Assembly: GCA_014379455.1 (NCBI GenBank)
Contig: JACMLT010000202.1
Location: 1-48,274 of the forward strand
Source of the DNA: Nitrospiraceae bacterium
Lineage (GTDB): Bacteria > Nitrospirota > Nitrospiria > Nitrospirales > Nitrospiraceae
Reading direction: 5' to 3'
DNA: 48,274 nucleotides
The stretch's first letter is position 1; every line of letters starts with the position of its first letter. This document shows positions 41,053-48,274 of this stretch, piece by piece. The position numbers were made by a program, and so were the translations under genes. The notes beneath the pieces were generated by a model, which searched no databases, had not been told where the DNA came from, and saw nothing but the letters and a program-made list of their open reading frames with translations.

Positions 41053-41898
41053 ATGCGCAGAGTAATTCTAGGCGCAGGCGCTGTCGCACTTACGTTTCTT
41101 GCCGCGATCTGCATCCCTCGCCATCTTCCACCATCGACAGCGTCGAGCGCCCTCACTCCTGCTTCCTTTCAAGCACGGTTAGAGCAAGGGACGCTGACGC
41201 TCCGTGGCTCGCTTCCGAGTGAGGAAATCAAGGCCAGTATTCTTCAGCGAGCCCAAGAACTATATGGCGCAGCGCCAAACCGCATAGTCAATCAATTGGT
41301 CGTGGATCCGGGAGTAGGTCCTGCATCCTGGGCCGATAATGTCCCTAAAATCCTCCCCATCTTAGGGCACATGAAGGAACGAGGTTCCATCATGATCGAT
41401 GGGCGCTCGATTGTTCTCAGTGGGCAGGTCGACGACGATCATGCCAAAGCCACCATGCTACAAGACATCGTTCCTCTTAGGCAGTCGGGGCTCGAACTGG
41501 AAGATCATATCCTCACCACTCAGGTCGCAACTCCCTCCCCTTCGCTCCAAAAGAAGATCAATGAGATTATTTCGCGCGGCTCCATCGAATTTGAATCAAA
41601 CACCACGACGATACTCCCTCGTGGCCGTGCCATACTCGACCAGCTGGTACCCCTATTACGGCAAAGCCCCCACACATCGATAGAGATTGGCGGTCATACG
41701 GATAAGTATGGCGCAGTGGACTATAACTTTGAACTCAGCCGCAACCGCGCCGAAGCGGTGCGACAATATTTCGTCAGCCACGGACTAACGAATCAGTTCA
41801 ACGCCGTCGGCTATGGCGCTTCTCGACCACTATCGGGGGCCGGTTTTCAGCATAACCGCCGCATCGAATTGCACGTGAAAGGAGTGAGTGATCAATGA
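41053..41898 (+). CDS. BON and OmpA-domain envelope protein
   Basis: A 281-aa protein with an N-terminal hydrophobic segment (LGAGAVALTFLAAICI) that anchors or exports it. A BON-like region follows in about 35-165 (LTLRGSLPSEEIKASILQRA, IVLSGQVDDDHAKATML). The C-terminal OmpA-like domain (about 170-278) carries SIEFESNTTTILPRGRAIL, IEIGGHTDKYGAVDYNFELS, NRAEAVRQYF and VGYGASRPL. It should bind peptidoglycan. The BON plus OmpA arrangement recalls ArfA/OmpATb of mycobacteria, but the resemblance here is only in layout. The next gene overlaps it by four bases (ATGA). Confidence 0.88.
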   Translation: MRRVILGAGAVALTFLAAICIPRHLPPSTASSALTPASFQARLEQGTLTLRGSLPSEEIKASILQRAQELYGAAPNRIVNQLVVDPGVGPASWADNVPKILPILGHMKERGSIMIDGRSIVLSGQVDDDHAKATMLQDIVPLRQSGLELEDHILTTQVATPSPSLQKKINEIISRGSIEFESNTTTILPRGRAILDQLVPLLRQSPHTSIEIGGHTDKYGAVDYNFELSRNRAEAVRQYFVSHGLTNQFNAVGYGASRPLSGAGFQHNRRIELHVKGVSDQ

Positions 41899-43259
41899 TT
41901 GCATTCATAGGCCAGATCCTGGGATGTCTTCTCATTGCGGCAGGGATCGGCGGCGTGGTTGGATGGTTCCTGCGGCAGATGTCTCCAGGACTCCACACAC
42001 AAGAGTTCGTAGATGCGAACACCGCGCTGAACCTCAAAGAAGAGATGCTGGAACACGCGCAGTTTGAGCTGAAAGTCCAAGCTGCTGGGATGAAGGTTCT
42101 CGAGAGCAAGGTCCTCGAAGCGGAAGAGCTTCACCTATCGAACAGCCAAGAACTCTCGGAGCGAAACGACCGTCTCCAGTCGCTACAAAAAGAGTTAGCC
42201 GTTCGCACACAGCGGCTGACGGTCTTGGAAGCGGAAGATGTCGCTGTTCAGCGGCGCGTAAGTGAGTATGCCGCGGCCGCCGCTGCGCAGTCGAAGGAAA
42301 TTCAGCAACTCCATCGCCAATTCAAGGCCGCCCAACAGACAATCCAGTCGAATGAGCAAGAACAGCATAATCTTCAGTCCCGCATCACCGAGATGGAAGC
42401 TGCCAGTGCGGAAAACGATCGGCTTCACGCACGCGTGGAGGAACTCGAACCGGCCCAAGGACGGGTCCATTGGTTGGAAGTCCAACTCTGTGACCGAGAT
42501 GCTGAGTATCGAGCCGTACTGCACCAACTCAACAGCCAACTTGCTGAACGAGACGAACGCATCGGCAAACTGGAGTTCCTCCCTGAGCATCTTCAGGAAC
42601 ATGAGACGGCAATAGCACAGTGGGAAACGAAATACGCCCGCGCCCTCACACAACATGAAGCGCAGGTCGCTACGTTACAGCAGCAGCTAGCCGCGCAGGA
42701 CCAGCTCCGAGCCCAATTCACACGCAATGAACGACTCCTGCACGACCGAGCTGAACAGATCAACGGCCTGCAGCAACGAATTCAAGAATTCGAAACGCAG
42801 CAGCAAGACCTCACGGATCAGGCGAAAACGGCGGGAGAAAAGCAGGAGGAGATCGCTCGCCTCCGCAAGCGCCTCGTCGAAGTGCGGGCGGCGCTCCGCA
42901 TCAAGACCGATGGGGGATCCGTCGCTCCTCGCTTAAAGATCCGTCCGAATGGAAGTCAACTGATTCTGGAGATGGAACAGGCGAAAATGGCGAAAGAGAA
43001 ACCGAAAGACAAACCGCAAGACAAACCACAAGACGGACCCAAAGACGACCTGAGTAAGATTCATGGAATCGGTCCCGTCTTTGCGCGCACACTCTACAAA
43101 ATGGGATTGTACCGCTATGGCCAGATTGCGCGCTGGACGCCGGAAGACATCGACAAAGTTGCGAAGAAACTCTACACAGCGCCTGACCGGATCAAACGAG
43201 ATAATTGGATCGCCGGCGCAAAGAGGCAACACCGTGAGAAGTACGGAGAAAACCTATAA
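41895..43259 (+). CDS. Membrane-anchored coiled-coil protein with C-terminal helix-hairpin-helix
   Basis: A 454-aa protein in three parts. There is one N-terminal membrane helix (about 2-27, IGQILGCLLIAAGIGGVVGW). A long charged coiled coil follows (about 40-340), with Gln, Glu and Leu heptads. After a PKDKPQDKPQDGP repeat comes a C-terminal domain (about 385-454) reading DDLSKIHGIGPVFARTLYKMG, YRYGQIARWTPEDIDKVAKKL, the helix-hairpin-helix fold also found at the end of ribosomal L21-type and H3-TH-like proteins. This end could bind DNA or a protein. SD AAAGGAGTG. Translation is coupled to the BON-OmpA gene, suggesting the two act together in the envelope. Confidence 0.8.
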   Translation: MIAFIGQILGCLLIAAGIGGVVGWFLRQMSPGLHTQEFVDANTALNLKEEMLEHAQFELKVQAAGMKVLESKVLEAEELHLSNSQELSERNDRLQSLQKELAVRTQRLTVLEAEDVAVQRRVSEYAAAAAAQSKEIQQLHRQFKAAQQTIQSNEQEQHNLQSRITEMEAASAENDRLHARVEELEPAQGRVHWLEVQLCDRDAEYRAVLHQLNSQLAERDERIGKLEFLPEHLQEHETAIAQWETKYARALTQHEAQVATLQQQLAAQDQLRAQFTRNERLLHDRAEQINGLQQRIQEFETQQQDLTDQAKTAGEKQEEIARLRKRLVEVRAALRIKTDGGSVAPRLKIRPNGSQLILEMEQAKMAKEKPKDKPQDKPQDGPKDDLSKIHGIGPVFARTLYKMGLYRYGQIARWTPEDIDKVAKKLYTAPDRIKRDNWIAGAKRQHREKYGENL

Positions 43260-43339
43260 CGTGAGTCTGGCCTACCAATCAATCTATAGGCTTCGACTCC
43301 TGCTCTAATCAACCAGACTGACTGTATGCACACACCTAC

Positions 43340-43359
43340 ACCCCTACTAAAGTAGGGGT
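43340..43359. promoter_or_regulatory. Perfect palindromic operator candidate
   Basis: ACCCCTAC-TAAA-GTAGGGGT, an 8-bp perfect inverted repeat with a 4-base spacer, 99 bases before the first lipoprotein start. The size and symmetry fit a site for a dimeric response regulator of the LuxR/FixJ type; the regulator is not in the window. As a hairpin it lacks a following T run. Confidence 0.5.
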
Positions 43360-43457
43360 AGATCATCTCCGAGAGTTCACGTATGCATGAGTGACCTTCT
43401 TTGCCGATCGAATTATTCTTCCAGCATCATCACCTCCAGAACAGAGGCAATGCGTTA

Positions 43458-44771
43458 GTGAACGGTCTTACGATCACCAGAAACATATTATGGGTCTGCC
43501 TGTGTATTTGTGCAGCGACTTTCGGCCTCAGTGCCTGCGGCGATTCCAATAATGTGTCGACTCCTGAACCTCCTGCTCCGCCGCCTCCCCCGCCTCCGTT
43601 GGTCATTACTACAGGTACTCCAATAACCGGAACCCTCGGCATAGCGTTTAGCCGGCAATTGAGAGCAGGAGGAGGAACCCCGCCCTATACGTGGTCGATC
43701 GATGGAACACCGCCACCGCCACCAGCACCAGGCCTGACAATGGATCCAGCTGGGTTGATCAGTGGAACTCCCAACGCGCCTGGCAGCACCACATTGACTT
43801 ATCGAGTCACTGACACAACGAGCAATTCAACGCCAAAAAACCTGACGATTACGATTGGTGTACCTGATGAGGCCTCATCGGCGTCGGGTGCAAGGGTAAT
43901 AGCGATCACAGGCGATCCTCAAGCACCACCGACGATCACGCCGCTCACGCTTCCGAATGGAACGGTCAACGTGGCCTACCCGACTATTCAGTTAGAGGCA
44001 ACCGGTGGCATACCGCCGTATACATGGTCGGTCGCGCCTGCATTGCCCAACGGGTTGTTCTTGAACGTGCTTGGACCAGGGATCATCAGTGGAACTCCAC
44101 TGAATGCGAGTACTGGCTCGACAACGTATACCGTGGGAGTCATGGATTCCTCGGTGCCAGCTGGCCAGTCTAGTAAATTAACGCGAACCCTCACCATCAA
44201 TGCCGCACTGACGATTGATGCTGGATCTCCAACCGGTCCCCCACTTCCTGCTGGAACCGTCGGCCAGCCGTACCACACCCGATTGTCGGCATCAGGAGCC
44301 ACGGGCACAGGGACCTATACATGGTCGATTGGTGGAAATCTCACTCCGGCTTCAGGTCTACAGCCGTTGAGTGCAATCGGAGTCTTGAGTGGAACACCGA
44401 CTATTCCTGGATCATTTACGAGAACCTATCGTGTGCAAAGTGAGGATGGGGCAGTCGTCACCAAGTCCTTGACCCTCAACATCAATGCGATGCTGAGTAT
44501 TGACACGGATAACATCACTGTACCGTTGCCCCCAGGCCATGAGGCCCAACCGTATGGCCCTGTTGCAGTGACAGCCTCAGGCGGCATACCGCCCTACAGC
44601 TGGTCGGTCACTCCCCCACTCCCCGCCTCTCTGGCTTTGAACAGTCTAACCGGGGAAATGACCGGGACTTTGGATGCAGGCAGCGTCGGAACAACGACTC
44701 ACATGTTTACCGTGCAGGATTCAGCGAGTCAGTCGATCAAGAAGTCTGTACATCTGACGGTGAATCCGTAA
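43458..44771 (+). CDS. Lipoprotein with four Ig-like (He_PIG-type) repeats
   Basis: A 437-aa protein with signal and lipobox (ITRNILWVCLCICAATFGLSAC, cleaved before Cys). A stretch GDSNNVSTPEPPAPPPPPP follows, then four repeats of about 85-95 aa. Each has the putative-Ig pattern of G-x-A/P-Y, PPYTWS(I/V), G-x-L-x-G-T and a closing strand (YRVTD, TVGVMD, YRVQSED, FTVQDS). The repeats are degenerate. It would be anchored to the outer membrane and exposed, perhaps as an adhesin. GTG 43458 is chosen: the equivalent ATG of the two sister genes corresponds here to ATG 43450, followed by a TAG. A TTG at 43401 in the same frame is another option. Confidence 0.78.
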   Translation: MNGLTITRNILWVCLCICAATFGLSACGDSNNVSTPEPPAPPPPPPPLVITTGTPITGTLGIAFSRQLRAGGGTPPYTWSIDGTPPPPPAPGLTMDPAGLISGTPNAPGSTTLTYRVTDTTSNSTPKNLTITIGVPDEASSASGARVIAITGDPQAPPTITPLTLPNGTVNVAYPTIQLEATGGIPPYTWSVAPALPNGLFLNVLGPGIISGTPLNASTGSTTYTVGVMDSSVPAGQSSKLTRTLTINAALTIDAGSPTGPPLPAGTVGQPYHTRLSASGATGTGTYTWSIGGNLTPASGLQPLSAIGVLSGTPTIPGSFTRTYRVQSEDGAVVTKSLTLNINAMLSIDTDNITVPLPPGHEAQPYGPVAVTASGGIPPYSWSVTPPLPASLALNSLTGEMTGTLDAGSVGTTTHMFTVQDSASQSIKKSVHLTVNP

Positions 44772-44917
44772 CATGACGGCCCTTGCACCACTGATCTCAG
44801 AAGTAATGCCGGCATGTTTTTCGTAGTGTGATTATGTATTCCTTCTGTTGAGCGAGCCCATTCATGAGAATGATCACGCTCAAAGACCAGGTGCAACAGA
44901 GGAATGACGCCACATCT

Positions 44918-44931
44918 CCCCATTGGTGGGG
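44918..44931. promoter_or_regulatory. Smaller palindrome upstream of the second lipoprotein
   Basis: CCCCA-ttgg-TGGGG followed by TAGAC, matching the arrangement at 43340-43359 (CCCC...GGGGTAGA). It lies 114 bases before ATG 45046, a similar distance to that of the first site from its gene. The rest of this 274-base gap shows no gene. Confidence 0.35.
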
Positions 44932-45045
44932 TAGACGTTGAGCCGTAAACTCAGTACTATCCTGACATGTGTGAGTCCACTCGATCTCCGAGGTCCCAAA
45001 CAATGAAAACCACCCAACCTACGAACAGGTAATCGAGATCATGTA

Positions 45046-46545
45046 ATGCGATACAATCCTTCCAATCGAAACATGATGTGGACAGTTCTCCTCTTGCTCT
45101 GCACGATCTTGTCTTTAAATGGCTGCAGTGACGCTAACAATGTGACCGGTCCTCCGGCACCAGCACTACCAGGACCATTGACGATTCTCACATCCTCCCC
45201 GCTTCCTGCCGGAACTAGGCAGGCGTCCTATGACATCACGCTCGCACCGAGTGGAGGAACACCGCCTTATACCTGGAGCCTGACCCCTGGATCGCCCTCA
45301 TTACCTACAGGGCTCGTGTTGAATCAATCCACTGGAACTATTTCAGGGACACCGACTTCCGTTGAGACCAAAAACACTGAGTTTAGATTGCAGGATTCGA
45401 AGGGGGAGTCGGTCGAAAAAGTTCTCCCAATCACAGTCAATCCATTCCCGATCTCATTGGCCATCCTGACAAACTCACTCCCTTCAGGAGTCGTCAGTCG
45501 AGATTATGCCGTTGCGCTGGGCGGTACAGGTGGGACAACACCATATACGTGGGGTATTAGCAATGGGTCATTACCTGTAGGCCTGAATCTTGATCCTTCC
45601 GGCGTGATCAGTGGACAACCAACGACTGCCGGGACATTTTCGCCGACTTTCCAGCTGCAGGACTCTGGAAATCCGCCAGCTACAGTGACAAAGTCATTAT
45701 CAATCACGATTACCTTACCAGCACCGCCAAAAATCACGACCACGTCGCTTCCTCCAGGAACATTCAACGGTGCCTATGCTCAGGTTGTTTCGGCCACGGG
45801 AGGCAGTGGGGCGCTAACATGGGCTATTGTGAGCGGCGGATTACCGCCCGGGCTCAATCTCAATACATCGAACGGAAATATTTCTGGTGCACTGACCCAA
45901 ACCGGCTCATTCCCCTTCACAGTGAGAGTCACCGACCAGCTTTCGCGATTCGATGAGCAGGATTTTACGATCACCGTTAACCCTCCAGTGCCGCCGACAA
46001 TTTCAGGGCCGGCGTCGCTTCCATCTGGTACCGTTAACCAAGCCTATCCCACTACAACCTTAACCGCATCTGGAGGTACTGCACCTCTCATATGGGATTC
46101 AACCGTGACCCCCGCGTTACCGAATGGATTGTCCTGGGATGCCACAACGCATACCATCAGCGGGACTCCCCTCATTGGGAGTCAAGGTACAACGTCGCAT
46201 GTCTTTACTGTCCGAGATTCCACGAACCCGCCCCAGAGCGATACGAAAACATATTCACTGACCATCGTCCTTCCTGCGCCGCCGAGAATCACGACGACGT
46301 CGCTTCCAAACGGGAACGTGGGAACAGCCTATAGCCAGCAGCTGCAAGCTACGGGAGGGAGCGGGAACCTCACCTGGACGATAATCGCAGGAGCGTTACC
46401 GCTTGGCTTAGGCATGGATACGGCCGGGCTGATTTCTGGTATCCCAATTGTCGCAGGAGCCCCATCTGCTTTCACAGTTCAAGTTACAGACGCATTACAA
46501 TCTGTCACACAAGATCTCTCGATCGAGGTTTTTATTGGCCCATAA
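45046..46545 (+). CDS. Lipoprotein with five Ig-like (He_PIG-type) repeats
   Basis: A 499-aa protein with leader RNMMWTVLLLLCTILSLNGC and the anchor DANNVTGPPAPALPGP, followed by five repeats of about 85-90 aa. Each repeat has LPxGTxxxxY, a central PYTWS or LTWxI strand, LPxGL, xISG and a final strand (FRLQD, FQLQD, VRVTD, FTVRD, VQVTD). It shares leader and anchor sequence with both neighbours, at DNA level too with the gene at 46786. Function is likely surface display or adhesion; no enzymatic motif is visible. The start has no SD, but the bases before it (AACAGGTAATCGAGA) are conserved with those before the next gene. Confidence 0.82.
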   Translation: MRYNPSNRNMMWTVLLLLCTILSLNGCSDANNVTGPPAPALPGPLTILTSSPLPAGTRQASYDITLAPSGGTPPYTWSLTPGSPSLPTGLVLNQSTGTISGTPTSVETKNTEFRLQDSKGESVEKVLPITVNPFPISLAILTNSLPSGVVSRDYAVALGGTGGTTPYTWGISNGSLPVGLNLDPSGVISGQPTTAGTFSPTFQLQDSGNPPATVTKSLSITITLPAPPKITTTSLPPGTFNGAYAQVVSATGGSGALTWAIVSGGLPPGLNLNTSNGNISGALTQTGSFPFTVRVTDQLSRFDEQDFTITVNPPVPPTISGPASLPSGTVNQAYPTTTLTASGGTAPLIWDSTVTPALPNGLSWDATTHTISGTPLIGSQGTTSHVFTVRDSTNPPQSDTKTYSLTIVLPAPPRITTTSLPNGNVGTAYSQQLQATGGSGNLTWTIIAGALPLGLGMDTAGLISGIPIVAGAPSAFTVQVTDALQSVTQDLSIEVFIGP

Positions 46546-46785
46546 CATCTAAAAGAGCTGGGAGTCATGGCTTGACATGACACTTCTCCTCTAGCCTACG
46601 ATCCTAAACTCGCAATCACCTACCCTCGGCAACCTTCCTCAAAATGGTGCCACGACACTTGAACGGTCGAGTAGACACGGATCCCCTAAATCGATTATTA
46701 TCCTGTCCCGTTGACAAAAGGGTCGGTGTTCAAGCGTGCGCGCGAAGGACACTGACCAGGGCAAACAGGTAATCGAGACTCTCTG

Positions 46786-48274
46786 ATGCGGCATTATTCT
46801 TCCCAGCGAAACATTGTGTGGACAGTTCTCTTCTCGATACTCCTAGTCGTGACATTGACCGCCTGTGGCGATGCCAACAATGTGACCGGTCCTCCTCCTC
46901 CTGTTCCGCTATCGCCGGATGCAAAACTATCCAGCTTGACGGTCAACACTGGACCGCTTGATCCTGTTTTCTCAGGCGATATTGCCAATTATGCAGTCAA
47001 TGTGGCGACATCGGTTGGCAGCGTCACAGTGACGGCGCGACCGCAGAACGCCAATGCGAACATGACGATCGATGGACAGGCAACTGCATCGGGCCAGGCC
47101 CGGACCATTGCGCTTGATGCAGCGGGCTCGAACACACCCATCCCAATCGTCGTGACGGCCGTGAATGGGAGTCAGAACACCTATATCGTGACGGTGAATC
47201 GGGCGGCCCGCGGGGGGGATAACAATCTTCAGAGTTTGAGCCTGTCGCCGGGCTCCCTGGCCCCCCCTTTTACGGCAAGCACGACGAGCTATACCGTGGA
47301 TGTGGCGACGTCCGTCACCAGCGTCACAGTGACGGCTCGAGCGCAGGACGCCGAGGCATCGGTCTCTATCAATGGCCAGGCAACTGCCTCGGGCCAGGCC
47401 CGGACCATTACGCTTGGGGCAGCGGGCTCGAACACACCCATCCCAATCGTGGTGACGGCACCAAACGGGAGTCAGAAAACCTACCTTGTGACCGTTATCC
47501 GAGCGGCACCGGGGGGGAATAACAATCTGCAGAGTTTGAGCGTGTCGCCGGGCTCCCTGGCCTCCCCATTTGCTGCAAGCACGACGAGCTATACCGTGGA
47601 TGTGGCGACTTCCGTCACCAGCATCACAGTGACGTCTCGAGCGCAGGACACCGGGGCCACAGTCTCTATTAATGGCCAAACGACGACCAGCCGGCCAGTA
47701 GCCCTCGGGGCCCCGGGGTCCAGTACGCCGATCTCGCTCGTCGTGACGGCGCCAAATGGGAGCCAGAAAACCTACCTTGTGACCATAAACCGCGCGGCCC
47801 TCGGGGGGAATAATAATCTCCGGAGTTTGTCCGTCACGCCAGGCCCCTTGGTTCCCGTGTTTGCTGCGAGCACGACGAGTTACACGGTCAACGTCGCCAG
47901 CAACGTCGCTAGTGTCACGGTGACCGCGCAACCCCAGGACGCCGGGGCATCGGTCTCTATCAATGGCCAGCCGACGACCAGCCAGTCCATAACCCTCGGA
48001 GGCCCCGGGTCCAGTACGCCGATCTCGCTCGTCGTGACGGCGCCAAACGGGAGCCAGAAAACCTACCTTGTGACGGTGAATCGAACCGCCCTTGGGGGAA
48101 ATAACAATCTCCAGAGTTTGACCGTCACGCCGGGCCCCTTGGTCCCCGCGTTTGCTGCGAGTGCGACGAGCTACACGCTGGATGTGGCGACTTCGGTCAC
48201 CAATGTCACAGTGACGGCCCGAGCGCAGGACGCCGGGGCATCGGTCTCTATCAATGGCCAGCCGACGACCAGCC
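46786..48274 (+). CDS. Lipoprotein with tandem cadherin-like beta-sandwich repeats (partial)
   Basis: The frame is open from ATG 46786 to the window end (at least 496 aa). The leader RNIVWTVLFSILLVVTLTAC and anchor GDANNVTGPPPP match the gene at 45046. Repeated units of about 97-100 aa then begin near residue 46. Each starts NNLQSLSxSPG or similar (first unit AKLSSLTVNTG), continues TSYTVDVATSVTSVTVTARAQD and ends NGSQKTYLVTVNRA, the cadherin-like beta-sandwich pattern. Four full units and part of a fifth are seen. High DNA identity between units indicates recent duplication. Probably a surface-exposed lipoprotein. The minus strand is also open in one frame across the repeats, which I consider a by-product. 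Confidence 0.8.
   Translation, partial: MRHYSSQRNIVWTVLFSILLVVTLTACGDANNVTGPPPPVPLSPDAKLSSLTVNTGPLDPVFSGDIANYAVNVATSVGSVTVTARPQNANANMTIDGQATASGQARTIALDAAGSNTPIPIVVTAVNGSQNTYIVTVNRAARGGDNNLQSLSLSPGSLAPPFTASTTSYTVDVATSVTSVTVTARAQDAEASVSINGQATASGQARTITLGAAGSNTPIPIVVTAPNGSQKTYLVTVIRAAPGGNNNLQSLSVSPGSLASPFAASTTSYTVDVATSVTSITVTSRAQDTGATVSINGQTTTSRPVALGAPGSSTPISLVVTAPNGSQKTYLVTINRAALGGNNNLRSLSVTPGPLVPVFAASTTSYTVNVASNVASVTVTAQPQDAGASVSINGQPTTSQSITLGGPGSSTPISLVVTAPNGSQKTYLVTVNRTALGGNNNLQSLTVTPGPLVPAFAASATSYTLDVATSVTNVTVTARAQDAGASVSINGQPTTS
46921..48274 (+). repeat. Tandem repeat array in the cadherin-like lipoprotein gene
   Basis: Units begin near 46921, 47221, 47521, 47812 and 48103, giving spacings of 300, 300, 291 and 291 bases, all multiples of three. 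The fifth unit is cut by the window end. Two sequence types occur: units 1-2 with a long GSNTPIPIVVTA version, and units 3-5 with a shorter TTS-type segment followed by SSTPISLVVTA. Confidence 0.75.

Noticed and set aside
46972-47931. A 319-codon open frame on the minus strand across the cadherin-like repeats
   Set aside because: It is rich in Arg, His, Gly and Cys, repeats with the plus-strand units, and has no SD. The plus strand has a lipoprotein leader and a known repeat fold, so this is a mirror of that gene.
46921-48274. The regular repeats as a possible CRISPR array
   Set aside because: Units are about 300 bp, contiguous without spacers, and lie in a coding frame. This is a protein repeat.

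Overview
The window reads as chromosomal DNA of a Nitrospira-like bacterium (phylum Nitrospirota). This is an inference from gene content: a DUF2934 protein, a compact pyruvate dehydrogenase cluster next to an Mrp ATPase and a Rieske remnant, many small conserved proteins of unknown role, and short palindromic intergenic repeats. No rRNA, tRNA, CRISPR array, transposase or phage gene was seen.

Layout. 0.1-6 kb: aldo/keto reductase, DUF2934 protein, an adhesin-E-like exported protein, an unknown membrane-anchored protein (paralog A), thiE, then bioD and an SDR reductase on the minus strand, separated by palindromic repeats. 6.4-10.2 kb: an exported protein converging on, and overlapping, a bifunctional PutA. 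10.3-17.7 kb: fatty acid desaturase, Mrp ATPase, a broken Rieske gene, then pdhA-pdhB-unknown-unknown-pdhC-lipA, which together make and lipoylate the E1/E2 core of a 2-oxoacid dehydrogenase. 17.7-20.8 kb (minus): paralog B of the membrane protein, an unknown protein and phosphoglucomutase. 21-28 kb: small proteins, a decayed lipase gene with its catalytic serine replaced, and an intact type I secretion set (ABC transporter, membrane fusion protein, TolC). 28-33 kb: a stand-alone RCK_C protein, an HtrA protease, an EF-G-like GTPase and RadC. 33-36.5 kb: a zinc ribbon, then the overlapping operon rsmD-coaD-aminotransferase, and an FmdB-type protein. 36.4-40.7 kb (minus): purH-purD-tsaC-lipoprotein. 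41-43.3 kb: a BON-OmpA protein translationally coupled to a membrane coiled-coil protein with a C-terminal helix-hairpin-helix.

The last 5 kb holds the most distinctive structure. Three consecutive lipoprotein genes share a leader and an anchor (an RN..W segment, a lipobox Cys, and the sequence DANNVTGPP or a close variant) but carry different ectodomains. The first has four Ig-like repeats, the second five, and the third a tandem array of nearly identical cadherin-like beta-sandwich units that runs off the window. An 8-bp perfect palindrome precedes the first gene and a related one precedes the second. This looks like a modular surface-protein family in which a conserved export and anchor cassette is paired with exchangeable domains.

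Two repeat families sit at gene ends and may act as 3' processing or termination elements. Several genes appear to have been lost recently (Rieske protein, lipase). All calls come from reading the sequence; no database search was run.
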